The notes beneath the pieces are model-generated. The model was not told the origin of the DNA. It worked only from the letters and a program-made list of their open reading frames with translations, and did no database searches. The translations under genes were made by a program, and so were the position numbers. Below are positions 55,798-64,000 of a stretch of 64,000 bases of DNA, in pieces (positions within the stretch are counted from its first letter, which is position 1; every line of letters starts with the position of its first letter). Origin of the DNA: an uncultured Paracoccaceae bacterium (GTDB lineage: Bacteria; Pseudomonadota; Alphaproteobacteria; Rhodobacterales; Rhodobacteraceae); the NCBI GenBank assembly GCA_947500005.1, contig CANMQJ010000008.1, forward strand, positions 62,001-126,000. The letters run 5' to 3'.

Positions 55798-55839
55798 TAT
55801 GCAAGTCATTTGTGGAAACAACTGCAAAGCGGGCCAGCC

Positions 55840-56625
55840 ATGAGCGATACGATTCTTGCGCAGAACCATGGGACCTGGGTGGAGATCACCCTGAACCGTC
55901 CTGACCGTCTGAACAGTTTCAACGACGAGATGCACCTGGCGCTCTACGCCGTGATCGAGCGTGCCCGCGATGGCGGGGCGCGCGCGATCCTGCTGACCGG
56001 TGCCGGGCGCGGTTTCTGCGCAGGTCAGGACCTGGGCGACCGGGATCCGCGCAAGATGGCCGGGCCACCTGATCTGGGCACAACGGTGCGCACGTTCTAT
56101 GCGCCTCTTGTCCGATTGATCCGATCGCTCGAACTCCCGGTGATCTGCGCTGTCAATGGGGTCGCCGCGGGTGCGGGCGCGAATATTGCGCTGGCCTGCG
56201 ACATGGTTCTTGCCGCCGAGAGCGCGAAGTTCATCCAGTCCTTCTCCAAGGTCGGCCTGATTCCGGATACCGGCGGGTCCTGGCACCTGCCGCGTCTGCT
56301 GGGCGAGGCACGGGCCAAGGGCCTGGCCTTTACCGCCGAGCCGCTGCCCGCGAAGAAGGCCGAGGAATGGGGCCTGATCTGGAAAGCGCTGCCCGATGAT
56401 GAATTGATGCCCGAGGCGCGGCGTCTGGCCGAGCAGTTCGGCAACGGCCCGACCTTGGGCCTTGGTCTGACCAAGCAGTCCATCCAGGCCGCCGCAGTCA
56501 CCACGCTGAGCGATCACCTGGAACTGGAAGCCGATGCGATGAAGACCTGCGGTGAGAGCGCGGATTACGCCGAGGGCGTCGCCGCGTTCCTGGAAAAGCG
56601 CGCGCCGAAATTCGAGGGACGCTGA
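55840..56625 (+). CDS. paaG: 1,2-epoxyphenylacetyl-CoA isomerase
   Basis: A 261-residue crotonase-fold protein from MSDTILAQNHG. The oxyanion motifs are GRGFCAGQDLGDRD and NGVAAGAGANIALACDMVLA; the acid residue is in KVGLIPDTGGSWHLPRLLG, the PaaG arrangement. It isomerises ring-1,2-epoxyphenylacetyl-CoA to the seven-membered oxepin-CoA before PaaZ acts. The frame is open upstream, but the family N-terminus begins here, 42 nt after a putative TetR operator. The next gene, paaI, starts 1 nt after its stop. Confidence 0.93.
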   Translation: MSDTILAQNHGTWVEITLNRPDRLNSFNDEMHLALYAVIERARDGGARAILLTGAGRGFCAGQDLGDRDPRKMAGPPDLGTTVRTFYAPLVRLIRSLELPVICAVNGVAAGAGANIALACDMVLAAESAKFIQSFSKVGLIPDTGGSWHLPRLLGEARAKGLAFTAEPLPAKKAEEWGLIWKALPDDELMPEARRLAEQFGNGPTLGLGLTKQSIQAAAVTTLSDHLELEADAMKTCGESADYAEGVAAFLEKRAPKFEGR

Positions 56626-56626
56626 G

Positions 56627-57055
56627 ATGACGCCCGAGGAACGCGCCCAGAAATCCGCCGCCGCCATGTGGGCGGGAGATGAGGCCTCGAAATGGGCGGG
56701 AATGGAGATCTCCCGCGTCGGCGAGGGCGAGGCTGTGCTGGAACTGACCGTCGAGGCGCATCATTGCAACGGGCATGCGATCTGTCATGGCGGCGTGATC
56801 TTCATGCTGGCCGACAGCGCCTTTGCCTTTGCCTGCAACAGCCGCAACCAGTCCACGGTTGCGCAGCACAACATGATCAGCTTCATTGCTCCGGGAAAGC
56901 CCGGCGATCGGCTGACCGCCACGGCACGCGAGATCAGCCTGACCGGTCGCAGCGGGATATACGACATTCAAGTGACCAACCAGGACGGCCGCCAGATCGC
57001 AGAGATGCGGGGTTTTTCCCGCGCAATCAAAGGTAGCCTGTTCCCCGAGGAATAA
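56627..57055 (+). CDS. paaI: phenylacetyl-CoA thioesterase (hotdog fold)
   Basis: A 142-residue hotdog-fold thioesterase. HHCNGHAICHGGVIFMLADSAFAFACNS is the PaaI signature with the catalytic Asp in ADSA. It removes CoA from dead-end phenylacetyl-CoA derivatives in phenylacetate catabolism. The frame opens upstream in the paaG coding region, but MTPEERAQK is right behind the paaG stop and matches PaaI proteins. It lies 15 nt before paaK. Confidence 0.95.
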   Translation: MTPEERAQKSAAAMWAGDEASKWAGMEISRVGEGEAVLELTVEAHHCNGHAICHGGVIFMLADSAFAFACNSRNQSTVAQHNMISFIAPGKPGDRLTATAREISLTGRSGIYDIQVTNQDGRQIAEMRGFSRAIKGSLFPEE

Positions 57056-57070
57056 GGCGAGGAGGACGCC

Positions 57071-58381
57071 ATGGAAGACCTGAGCCCCAGAAAAGAAGAC
57101 CTTGAACCGATCGAGATCGCGTCGATCGACGAGATCCGCGCGCTGCAACTCGACCGTCTGAAATGGTCGCTGCAGCACGCCTATGACAACGTTGCGATGT
57201 ATCGCAAACGCTTCGACGAGGCGGGCGTGCATCCCGACGACCTTCGGCAATTGTCGGATCTGTCGAAATTCCCTTTCACCTACAAGAACGACCTGCGCGA
57301 CAACTACCCTTTCGGCCTGTTCGCCGTTCCGCGCAGCGAGATCATCCGCCTGCATGCCTCATCCGGAACGACGGGCAAGCCGACGGTTGTGGGCTATACC
57401 AAGACCGATATTGACAACTGGGCCGATCTGGTCGCGCGAAGCCTGCGCGCCGCCGGCCTGCGCAAGGGCGACATGGTGCATAACGCCTATGGCTATGGCC
57501 TGTTCACCGGTGGTCTGGGCGCGCATTACGGGATCGAGCGGCTGGGTGCCACGGTGGTGCCCATGTCGGGCGGGCAGACCGAGAAGCAGGTGGGCCTGAT
57601 CACCGACTTCAAGCCGGACGGAATCATGGTGACCCCGTCCTACATGCTCAACATCCTCGAGCAGTATCACAAGGTCGGGCTCGACCCGCGTGAGACCTCG
57701 CTCAAGGTTGGCGTCTTCGGCGCCGAGCCCTGGACCGACGCGATGCGCAAGGAGGTCGAGCAGGCCTTCGACATGCACGCGGTCGACATTTACGGCCTGT
57801 CCGAGATCATGGGGCCCGGCGTGGCGAACGAATGCGTCGAGACAAAGGACGGCCCGGTGATCTGGGAGGATCATTTCCTGCCCGAGATCATCGATCCGCA
57901 GACGGGCGAGGTCCTTCCCGATGGCGAGATGGGCGAGTTGGTCTTTACCACGCTGACGAAAGAGGGTCTGCCGATGGTCCGCTACCGGACCCGCGACCTG
58001 ACCCGTCTGCTGCCGGGAACCGCACGCTCGATGCGGCGGATGGAGAAGATCACGGGCCGCAGCGACGACATGATCATCCTGCGCGGCGTCAACGTCTTTC
58101 CCAGCCAGATCGAGGAACAGGTGATGGCGACAGGCGGGCTGTCGGCGCATTACCAGATCGAACTCTACAAATCCGGCCGGATGGACGCGATGCGCGTCTA
58201 TGTCGAGGCGGCGATGGATGCCACGGACGAACTGAGCAAGACTGCGGCCGCGCGAATGCTGACCAAGCGGATCAAGGACATCGTCGGCGTGTCGACCGAG
58301 ATCGTCGTCGGCGATCCGGGCGAGGTCGAGCGCAGCCAAGGCAAGGCCAAGCGCGTGGTGGACAATCGGGACAAGGGGTGA
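57071..58381 (+). CDS. paaK: phenylacetate-CoA ligase
   Basis: A 436-residue AMP-forming ligase that activates phenylacetate to phenylacetyl-CoA. Features are LRDNYPFGLFAVP, the P-loop LHASSGTTGKPTVVGYTKTD, YGYGLFTGGLGAHYGIERLGA, the GLSEIMGPGVANEC adenylate motif and TGRSDDMIILRGVNVFPSQIEEQ. Length is standard. A GAGGA ribosome-binding site precedes the ATG. It is in the paaG-paaI-paaK-paaR operon. Confidence 0.97.
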   Translation: MEDLSPRKEDLEPIEIASIDEIRALQLDRLKWSLQHAYDNVAMYRKRFDEAGVHPDDLRQLSDLSKFPFTYKNDLRDNYPFGLFAVPRSEIIRLHASSGTTGKPTVVGYTKTDIDNWADLVARSLRAAGLRKGDMVHNAYGYGLFTGGLGAHYGIERLGATVVPMSGGQTEKQVGLITDFKPDGIMVTPSYMLNILEQYHKVGLDPRETSLKVGVFGAEPWTDAMRKEVEQAFDMHAVDIYGLSEIMGPGVANECVETKDGPVIWEDHFLPEIIDPQTGEVLPDGEMGELVFTTLTKEGLPMVRYRTRDLTRLLPGTARSMRRMEKITGRSDDMIILRGVNVFPSQIEEQVMATGGLSAHYQIELYKSGRMDAMRVYVEAAMDATDELSKTAAARMLTKRIKDIVGVSTEIVVGDPGEVERSQGKAKRVVDNRDKG

Positions 58382-58384
58382 GCA

Positions 58385-58981
58385 TTGGCCAGAACCATCG
58401 CCAAGGACCATGACCAGAAGCGCGCGCAGATCCTGAAATCTGCCGCGCGGGTCTTTGCACGCGAGGGCTTCGATCGCGCCTCGATGACGCAGCTCGCGCG
58501 CGAATGCGGAATATCGAAGGCGAATATCTACCACTACTACGACAGCAAGGATGCGATCCTGTTCGACATCCTTGACACTTATCTCAGCGACCTGCGGGAT
58601 CTGATCTGCGGGATCGACCTGGAGGGATTGACGCCCGAGGAGCGGTTGCATCGCGTGGTCGCGGCGATCCTGCTGGCCTATGAGGGCGTCGATGACGAGC
58701 ACCGCGTGCAGACCAGCGGCATCGCCGCTTTGCCGGCGGAACAGCAGCGGCTGTTGCGCGGCTATCAGCGGGACATGGTCGGCTTTGTCAGCGATATAAT
58801 CCGCGACAATGCGCCGGAGGTGTTTGAGGCCGATCCGGGCAAGCTGCGCTCGGCGACCATGTCGGTCTTCGGGATGCTGAACTGGTACTACATGTGGAAT
58901 GCAGGGGCAGGCAGTGAGGCGCGGCAGGATTACGCGCGTCTGGTGAGCAACCTGACCCTGCATGGTGTCCAGAAGATCTGA
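58385..58981 (+). CDS. paaR: TetR-family regulator of phenylacetate genes (PaaR-like)
   Basis: A 198-residue TetR-family regulator. The N-terminal HTH (KSAARVFAREGFDRASMTQLARECGISKANIYHYYDSKDAIL) is clear, and the C-terminal ligand domain is like those of PaaR-type repressors. The start here is TTG, 3 nt after the paaK stop. It is the last gene of the paaG operon. A palindrome in front of paaG (55786-55797) is a likely target. PaaX at 50.5 kb is a second regulator of the same pathway. Confidence 0.9.
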   Translation: MARTIAKDHDQKRAQILKSAARVFAREGFDRASMTQLARECGISKANIYHYYDSKDAILFDILDTYLSDLRDLICGIDLEGLTPEERLHRVVAAILLAYEGVDDEHRVQTSGIAALPAEQQRLLRGYQRDMVGFVSDIIRDNAPEVFEADPGKLRSATMSVFGMLNWYYMWNAGAGSEARQDYARLVSNLTLHGVQKI

Positions 58982-59266
58982 GGCCTGCTCTTTGAGGGGC
59001 AGGGGGCTCCCGCACCCGCGCAGCCCCGGCTTCGCCGGACCCGCTGGCGGGTTTGGGCGTGGCGCCGCGCGCAGCGCGGCGCGGCGGCGTGTTCTGGGGG
59101 TTTCCGCCTGAAGGAGCGAACCCGGCATACGGCTTGCAGTGCGCCGCGGTCCGCATGTGCGCGCTGCCTCCGGCGAAGGTCGTCGTGCTCCGCGCGAAGC
59201 GTGGCGCCGGGCCCAACCGAAGGAAAGCGGCCGCAGGCCGATTGACGCAGGGCGGGAGCCCCCCGG
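58982..59266. other. GC-rich intergenic stretch with small palindromes, no gene seen
   Basis: It lies between paaR and the perfect terminator. It holds several stem-loops: GCGCCGCGC/GCGCGGCGC (59062-59082), CCGGC/GCCGG and CCCGC/GCGGG just before. I find no supported frame. The first ~100 nt resemble the G/C-run style of the dispersed repeats elsewhere but lack their GATATTT core. Confidence 0.5.
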
Positions 59267-59308
59267 AAACGAAAACCCCGCCGAGATGGCTCGGCGGGGT
59301 TTTCGTTT
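59267..59308. terminator. perfect 19-bp bidirectional terminator between convergent paa operons
   Basis: A perfect 19-bp stem with a 4-nt loop; the outer part is AAACGAAAACCCC / GGGGTTTTCGTTT, so both strands have a T-rich tail after the GC core. It ends the paaG-I-K-R operon on one side and the paaA-to-PF05138 operon on the other. Confidence 0.92.
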
Positions 59309-59325
59309 GTCCGGATTTCGACGGC

Positions 59326-60084
59326 TCAGTCCAGCGTCACGCCTAGCCGATCGAGGATGGCGCGGGCCTCGGCTTCCCAGCGTGTGCGCAGATCGGCATT
59401 CGTCGTGTGACGCAGGCCCATCTCGCGCAGGCTGTCGAACTTTGCGGAGTCGCTCTTGCCGAAGCTTTCGGCCACGCGCGGCCACCAGTAGCGGGCGGAC
59501 TGTCCGAGCGCGTCGATCTCGCCATCCGCGATCAGCTTCACGGCGCCTTCCAGCGCCAGTTCGGCATGGCGCGCCTCGATCGGGGCCACGGCGCGGAACG
59601 TTTCGGCCAACGGCTGGTAGGAGACCATTGCGAATTCTGCCAGCTGGATCGTGACGGCCCGGCCCATGAGCAGGTTCATCATCACCGCGTCGGCCCAGCC
59701 TTCCAGCGGGTAGTTGAACACGGCGAGCCGCATGTCATGTTCGGTTCGGGTCGCGCCGATATCGGCATCGCGCGCGACGCGCTCGGTCCAGGGGTGGTGG
59801 GTCACGTAGCGGTCGGTGTCGGCGCCGAATTCGCCCATGATCCGCAGCACGCGGTCGGCGTTGTCGGTCTTTTCCAGCACGATCTTGGCCGCGGCGATGC
59901 GTTCCTTGATGCCGGGGCCTTCGTTGATCACGTCGGCAAAGCCCGCGGCCCCCGCCAGTTCGCTGTCGACGAAGGTCGCCATCAGCTTGAGCAGTTCGGC
60001 GCGGTAGCGCGGCGGCACGTTCGAAGGGCTGGTCAGGACGCCCCCCTGCGAGAGATAGCTCGCGATCGTCATGTCTTCGGCCAT
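59326..60084 (-). CDS. phenylacetic acid catabolic family protein (PF05138), extra paralogue beside PaaA/PaaC
   Basis: A 252-residue all-alpha ferritin-like protein of the PaaA/PaaC family, 13 nt downstream of paaE in the epoxidase operon. One ExxH diiron motif is visible (IEARHAE, residues ~170), but the corresponding first-half position reads EKTD (Glu-x-x-Asp). PaaA has two ExxH motifs, so this copy could have an altered or weakened metal site. The standard epoxidase needs only PaaA, B, C and E plus PaaD, so this is a sixth component of unknown role. I recall similar genes in Rhodobacteraceae paa clusters. Confidence 0.8.
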   Translation of the reverse strand: MAEDMTIASYLSQGGVLTSPSNVPPRYRAELLKLMATFVDSELAGAAGFADVINEGPGIKERIAAAKIVLEKTDNADRVLRIMGEFGADTDRYVTHHPWTERVARDADIGATRTEHDMRLAVFNYPLEGWADAVMMNLLMGRAVTIQLAEFAMVSYQPLAETFRAVAPIEARHAELALEGAVKLIADGEIDALGQSARYWWPRVAESFGKSDSAKFDSLREMGLRHTTNADLRTRWEAEARAILDRLGVTLD

Positions 60085-60097
60085 GTCAGTCCCTCCC

Positions 60098-61168
60098 TTA
60101 CTGGTCGTAATCGACCACGACGGTGTCGGTCAGAGGGTAGGCCTGGCAGCTGAGCACATAGCCTTTCTCGACCTCGTAATCCTCGAGCGCGTGGTTCGTG
60201 ACCATCTCGACCTCGCCCTCCAGCACGCGGCACCGGCAGGTGGAGCAGACCCCGGCCTTGCAGGCAAACGGTGCGTCCATCGCGTTTTCCAGCGCGGCCT
60301 CGAGGATCGAAAGGTCCTTGGGCATGTCGATGCTGCGCGTCGAGCCGTCCAGGGTGATCCGGGCGCGGGCCTGGTTGGCGCTGTTCGCCGCGTCGGCGGC
60401 CACGCTCTTGCGCTTGGCGCGACCGGGCTGGGCGCTGGCGAAGAGTTCGAACTTGATCTGGTTGTCGGTCAGGCCGTGCTGGCGCAGCGCGGCGGCAATG
60501 CCCAGCATCATCGGCTCGGGCCCGCAGATGAAGGCGGTGTCCACCGCGTTGATGTCGATCCAGTGCCTGAACAGCTCGGCGCATTTCTCCTGCGTGACGA
60601 AGCCGGTGAAGAGGTCGATCTCCTCGCCCGCCTCAAGCACATGGATGATCGTCAGGCGCCCCATGTAGAGGTTCTTGAGATCCTCCAGTTCCTCGCGGAA
60701 CATGATCGTGTTCACGCCCTTGTTGGCATAGACCAGCGTGAACTCGGATCGCGGTTCGCGCGCCAGAACCGTCTTGAGGATGGACAGGACGGGCGTGATG
60801 CCCGAGCCGCCTGCAAATCCCAGATAGGTCTTGGCCGCGCCCGGTTCGATGGCGGTGTGAAAGCTGCCCATGGGGGCCATCGACTGCAGCGTGTCGCCGG
60901 GTTTCAACTCGGTATTGGCCCAGGTCGAAAAGGCGCCGCCCTCGACCCGCTTGATGCCCACCTGCAGGACGCCGTCATCCTTGCCCGCGCAGATCGAGTA
61001 GGAACGGCGCAGTTCCTCGCCATCGAACTCGCGGCGGAAGGTCAGGTATTGGCCCTGGGTGAAATCGAACTCCGCCTCGGCCTCGGGGGCGGGCTTGAGC
61101 GTGACCACCACGGCATCGCGGATGGTCTTTTGAACGTCGGTGACGGTCAGATCGTGAAATCGTGCCAT
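60098..61168 (-). CDS. paaE: phenylacetyl-CoA epoxidase, reductase subunit
   Basis: A 356-residue NADPH-dependent reductase of the epoxidase. The N-terminal ferredoxin-reductase half has RRSYSICAG (FAD) and GFAGGSGITPVLSIL plus ICGPEPMM (NADPH); the C-terminal half is a plant-type 2Fe-2S ferredoxin with CKAGVCSTCRCRV and a last Cys in VLSCQAYP. It passes electrons to the PaaA diiron centre. The gene is 24 nt downstream of paaD. Confidence 0.97.
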   Translation of the reverse strand: MARFHDLTVTDVQKTIRDAVVVTLKPAPEAEAEFDFTQGQYLTFRREFDGEELRRSYSICAGKDDGVLQVGIKRVEGGAFSTWANTELKPGDTLQSMAPMGSFHTAIEPGAAKTYLGFAGGSGITPVLSILKTVLAREPRSEFTLVYANKGVNTIMFREELEDLKNLYMGRLTIIHVLEAGEEIDLFTGFVTQEKCAELFRHWIDINAVDTAFICGPEPMMLGIAAALRQHGLTDNQIKFELFASAQPGRAKRKSVAADAANSANQARARITLDGSTRSIDMPKDLSILEAALENAMDAPFACKAGVCSTCRCRVLEGEVEMVTNHALEDYEVEKGYVLSCQAYPLTDTVVVDYDQ

Positions 61169-61192
61169 CCGGTCAGTCTCCTTTATTCGGGC

Positions 61193-61654
61193 TCAGATGC
61201 ACTTGAAATAGTCGAACGGCTCGAGGCAGTCCTTGCAGCGCCAATGCGCCTTGCAGGGGGTTGAGCCGAACTGGCTCACCTTTTCGAGGGCCTTGCTGCC
61301 GCAATGGGGGCATTTCTCGGGGCCGCCCGCAGGCTGCGGCGGCGCGATGCCGTATTCCTCCAGGCGCGCCCGGCCCTTTTCCGACAGCCAGTCGGTCGTC
61401 CAGGCGGGCGCGATGCGGGTTTGCAGCTTGATCTTGTCGATCCCATGGTCGCGAAGGGCGGTTTCGATATCCAGCGAGATGATCGACGTCGCGGGGCAAC
61501 CCGAATAGGTCGGCGTGACAGACACGACCAGCGTGTCGTCTTGCCACTCGACGTCGCGTACGATTCCCAGATCCACGACCGAGATCACGGGGATTTCGGG
61601 GTCGGGAACGGCGTCGAGCCATTCCCAGACCTGTTCCACACTTGCCTGTGTCAT
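61193..61654 (-). CDS. paaD: phenylacetyl-CoA epoxidase accessory protein PaaD
   Basis: A 153-residue protein of the MIP18/PaaD family. The DUF59-like half has DPEIPVISVVDLGIVRDVEW and SVTPTYSGCPAT; the C-terminal zinc-ribbon-like part holds CPHCGSKALEKVS and CKDCLEPF. PaaD is needed for a working epoxidase, probably in maturation or iron-sulfur assembly. It lies 6 nt after paaC. Confidence 0.95.
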   Translation of the reverse strand: MTQASVEQVWEWLDAVPDPEIPVISVVDLGIVRDVEWQDDTLVVSVTPTYSGCPATSIISLDIETALRDHGIDKIKLQTRIAPAWTTDWLSEKGRARLEEYGIAPPQPAGGPEKCPHCGSKALEKVSQFGSTPCKAHWRCKDCLEPFDYFKCI

Positions 61655-61660
61655 GGCGAT

Positions 61661-62422
61661 TTACCAGCTTGCGCCGGGATAGGCGCGTTGCAGCCACTGC
61701 ATCTGCGTCAGCAGATGACCGAGATGCTCGGTATGCATCCGCCCGTTGCGCCCGCCCTTGTGGGCAAACCGGCTCTTGGGCAGGGTTAGCGTGGCCTCGT
61801 CCAGCACGCGCCCGATAAGCGCGTCATACTCGTCGCGCAGGCCGGCCGGATCCGGTGCGATGCCCGCGGCGGCCATTTCGGCATCGACCTCGTCGCTGAG
61901 GAACATCTCGCCCACGTAGGGATAGAGATAATCCAGCGCGTCCTGCATCCGTCGATGGCTTTCGTCGGTGCCGTCGCCCAGGCCCACCACCGTATCGCCA
62001 GAGCGTTCGAGGTGATAGGCGACCTCTTTGGCGGCCTTTGCGGCAATTGCGGCAACGCGCTCGTCCGAGGACGTCATCAGCCGGCCCAGAATGATCGAGT
62101 GCCATGCGTCGAAGAGGAACTGTCGCATCAGCGTCTGCCCGAAATCGCCGTTCGGCATCTCGCACAGCAGCACGTTCCGGAAATCCCAGGCGTCACGGAG
62201 GAACGCCAGGTCATCGGCGCTCTTGCCCTCGCCCTGGACCTCTCCGGCGAGGCCCAGCCACATCTGCGTCTGCCCGATCAGGTCAAGCGCGGTGTTGGCC
62301 AGCGCGATATCCTCTTCCAGAACGGGCGCGTGCCCACACCATTCCGAAACCCGGTGGCCGAGGATCAGGGTGTTGTCCCCCATCCTCAGCAGGAATTGAA
62401 AGAAGGCTTCGTCGCGGGTCAT
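61661..62422 (-). CDS. paaC: phenylacetyl-CoA epoxidase structural subunit
   Basis: A 253-residue ferritin-like protein without the catalytic iron ligands, forming the structural partner of PaaA. Signatures are LILGHRVSEWCGHAPVLEEDIALANTALDLIGQ, DFGQTLMRQFLFDAWH, KEVAYHLERSGDTVVGLGDGTDESHRRMQ and the C-terminal RNGRMHTEHLGHLL. The ATG at 62422 overlaps the paaB stop (TGATG); a GTG one codon earlier is also in frame. Confidence 0.95.
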   Translation of the reverse strand: MTRDEAFFQFLLRMGDNTLILGHRVSEWCGHAPVLEEDIALANTALDLIGQTQMWLGLAGEVQGEGKSADDLAFLRDAWDFRNVLLCEMPNGDFGQTLMRQFLFDAWHSIILGRLMTSSDERVAAIAAKAAKEVAYHLERSGDTVVGLGDGTDESHRRMQDALDYLYPYVGEMFLSDEVDAEMAAAGIAPDPAGLRDEYDALIGRVLDEATLTLPKSRFAHKGGRNGRMHTEHLGHLLTQMQWLQRAYPGASW

Positions 62423-62757
62423 CACATGGCCCCCACTTCGTCGGGAATGTCGAAGAAGGTCGGGTGGCGATAGACCTTGGATTCGGACGGCTCATAGAGC
62501 GGGCCCTTGTCGCTGGGCGAGCTGGCAGCGATGTGACGCGCTTCCACTACCCAGATGCTGACGCCCTCGTTGCGGCGGGTATAGACGTCGCGGGCGTTCT
62601 TGATCGCCATCTCGGCATCGGGCGCGTGCAGCGAACCGACGTGACGGTGGCTCATCCCGTGCTGGCCACGGATGAAGATTTCCCAGAGCGGCCATTCGTT
62701 CTTGGCGCGGGGTTCGTTCTCTACCTGGGGCAGGGTGCCCGGTGTGACGGAACTCAT
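62422..62757 (-). CDS. paaB: phenylacetyl-CoA epoxidase subunit PaaB
   Basis: A 111-residue subunit of the epoxidase complex. EWPLWEIFIRGQHGMSHRHVGSLHAPDAEMAIKNARDVYTRRNEGVSIWVV is the PaaB signature. It bridges the PaaA-PaaC heterodimers. The stop overlaps the paaC start. It lies 111 nt downstream of paaA, a somewhat long gap for this operon. Confidence 0.97.
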   Translation of the reverse strand: MSSVTPGTLPQVENEPRAKNEWPLWEIFIRGQHGMSHRHVGSLHAPDAEMAIKNARDVYTRRNEGVSIWVVEARHIAASSPSDKGPLYEPSESKVYRHPTFFDIPDEVGAM

Positions 62758-62868
62758 GTTCTCTTCCCTTTCCTCGGTTCATTGCCCGGCTTGCGAGCAC
62801 AGCTATCCTGTCAGCTCCGGGCGGTGGCCGCCCGGTCTGCGCGTTTTTCATGTCGGTCTTGCGCCGGA

Positions 62869-63861
62869 TTATTCGGCGGCGACTTTCGCTGCCGCCTTCT
62901 TGCGGGCATGGGCCAGAAGGCCATCGCGCACCCACTTGCCGTCGTCCCATGCCTTGTTGCGGTCGGCCAGACGGTCCTTGTTGCAGGGACCGTTGCCCTT
63001 GAGCACGTCAAAGAATTCCGACCAGTCGGGCTGCGAGAAATCGTAGTGGCCGCGTTCCTCGTTCCACTTGAGATCCGGGTCGGGGATCGTCAGGCCAAGG
63101 TATTCGGCCTGCGGCACCGTCTGGTCGACAAACTTCTGGCGCAATTCGTCATTGGTGTTGATCTTGATCTTCCACGCCATCGACTGCGCCGAATGGACCG
63201 AGTCCTTGTCCGAGGGACCGAACATCATCAGTGACGGGTACCAGAAGCGGTTGAGCGCATCCTGCGCCATCTTCTTCTGCTCGGGCGTGCCCTCGGCCAT
63301 CTTGCGGATGGCATCGTAACCCTGCCGCTGGTGAAAGCTCTCTTCCTTGCAGATGCGGATCATCGCGCGGGAATAGGGACCATAGGAGGTCCGCTGAAGC
63401 GGCACCTGGTTCATGATCGCCGCGCCATCGACCAGCCAGCCCACAGCGCCGATATCGGCCCAGTTGAGCGTGGGATAGTTGAAGATCGAGGAGTATTTCA
63501 TCCGCCCGTCGAGCAGCATCTCGGTCAACTCGTCGCGGCTGACGCCAAGCGTCTCGGCGGCGCAGTAAAGGTAGAGGCCGTGGCCTGCCTCGTCCTGCAC
63601 CTTGGCCAGCAGGATCGCCTTGCGCTCCAGCGTGGGGGCGCGGGTGATCCAGTTCCCTTCGGGCAGCTGTCCGACGATTTCCGAATGCGCATGCTGGCCG
63701 ATCTGGCGGATCAGCGTCGCGCGGTAATCCTCGGGCATCCAGTCCTTGGGCTCGATCTTGATGTCGTTATCGACCTTGTCCTGAAAGGCGCGTTCCTGCT
63801 CGGACATTTCCTCGCGGGATTTCACGCCGGTTCCGGCGGACTTGACCATCTGTGCATACAT
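62869..63861 (-). CDS. paaA: phenylacetyl-CoA epoxidase catalytic subunit
   Basis: A 330-residue diiron monooxygenase that forms ring-1,2-epoxyphenylacetyl-CoA from phenylacetyl-CoA. The two ExxH motifs are in [19 protein letters not shown] and [17 protein letters not shown]; the C-terminus [16 protein letters not shown] is standard. It is first of the paaABCDE genes and starts 15 nt downstream of the thiolase that enters at the right edge, so the operon begins outside the window. Confidence 0.98.
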   Translation of the reverse strand: MYAQMVKSAGTGVKSREEMSEQERAFQDKVDNDIKIEPKDWMPEDYRATLIRQIGQHAHSEIVGQLPEGNWITRAPTLERKAILLAKVQDEAGHGLYLYCAAETLGVSRDELTEMLLDGRMKYSSIFNYPTLNWADIGAVGWLVDGAAIMNQVPLQRTSYGPYSRAMIRICKEESFHQRQGYDAIRKMAEGTPEQKKMAQDALNRFWYPSLMMFGPSDKDSVHSAQSMAWKIKINTNDELRQKFVDQTVPQAEYLGLTIPDPDLKWNEERGHYDFSQPDWSEFFDVLKGNGPCNKDRLADRNKAWDDGKWVRDGLLAHARKKAAAKVAAE

Positions 63862-63876
63862 TCGGGCTCTCCTCCC

Positions 63877-64000
63877 TTATACGCGTTCCAGGATCAGGGC
63901 GGCGCCCTGACCAACTCCGACGCACATGGTGCAAAGCGCATAGCGCCCACCTGCGCGTTTCAACTGATAGGCGGCGGTCATCACCAACCGCGCCCCCGAC
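63877..64000 (-). CDS. paaJ: thiolase, C-terminus only (partial; probable 3-oxoadipyl-CoA thiolase)
   Basis: The last 40 codons of a thiolase, cut by the right edge. [39 protein letters not shown] ends with the C-terminal catalytic-Cys region (TMCVGVGQG) of PaaJ/PcaF-type thiolases. It lies 15 nt upstream of paaA on the same strand, matching a role as beta-ketoadipyl-CoA thiolase at the end of phenylacetate breakdown. Confidence 0.85.
   Translation of the reverse strand, partial: SGARLVMTAAYQLKRAGGRYALCTMCVGVGQGAALILERV

Overview
The window is a high-G+C chromosomal segment from an alphaproteobacterium, most likely the Roseobacter group of the Rhodobacteraceae. That placement is inferred from the mix of a paa cluster with its own TRAP transporter, a carboxyspermidine-type polyamine operon, the imelysin/DUF1513 block and the DUF2948-hisD neighbourhood downstream of murA. 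Coding density is high and most operons end or join with ATGA-type overlaps.

Layout. 1-4.9 kb: beta-oxidation genes (partial FadB-type protein, thiolase, acyl-CoA dehydrogenase) with AraC and LysR regulators. 5.0-9.4 kb: an operon of an aminotransferase, a fused 2-oxoacid dehydrogenase E1 alpha-beta protein and a malonyltransferase-like protein. 9.4-13.5 kb: a LuxR-type regulator divergent from a 1070-residue cytosolic reductive dehalogenase fused to its own flavin/2Fe-2S reductase. This is the most unusual gene in the window. 13.5-19.5 kb: a tryptophan/anthranilate block with an aminobenzoate-type CoA ligase, acyl-CoA dehydrogenase, enoyl-CoA hydratase and MarR on the minus strand, and formamidase plus tryptophan 2,3-dioxygenase on the plus strand. 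19.6-23.9 kb: a three-subunit molybdenum hydroxylase followed by a MoaD-like protein and a small metallopeptidase. 23.9-25.1 kb: a gene-poor stretch with a possible 21-codon gene and terminator, a secreted hypothetical protein and tRNA-Thr(GGT). 25.1-29.5 kb: murA, DUF2948, hisD and a class IV aminotransferase.

29.5-34.8 kb: speA, carboxy(nor)spermidine synthase, carboxy(nor)spermidine decarboxylase and agmatinase, which together give arginine to agmatine to putrescine to spermidine without S-adenosylmethionine decarboxylase. 34.9-40.1 kb: two imelysin-family proteins, a di-heme oxidoreductase and a DUF1513 protein, probably an iron-linked periplasmic system. 40.2-42.4 kb: a formylglycine-generating enzyme and a lone LptF/LptG permease. 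42.4-47.0 kb: a glutamine-synthetase-like ligase translationally coupled to a Rieske oxygenase, with IclR and AraC regulators. 47.1-49.6 kb: a membrane-anchored hydrolase and a Baeyer-Villiger-type monooxygenase. 49.7-64 kb: phenylacetate catabolism (paaX, paaZ, TRAP transporter, paaG-paaI-paaK-paaR, an extra PF05138 protein, paaE-D-C-B-A, start of a thiolase).

Overall this is a catabolic region aimed at aromatic compounds: phenylacetate, anthranilate from tryptophan, probably halogenated phenolics, and one uncharacterised amine or aromatic substrate of the ligase/Rieske pair. Start sites were chosen by hand from ribosome-binding sites, overlaps and family N-termini. All functional names rest on recognised motifs and family resemblance, not on database searches.
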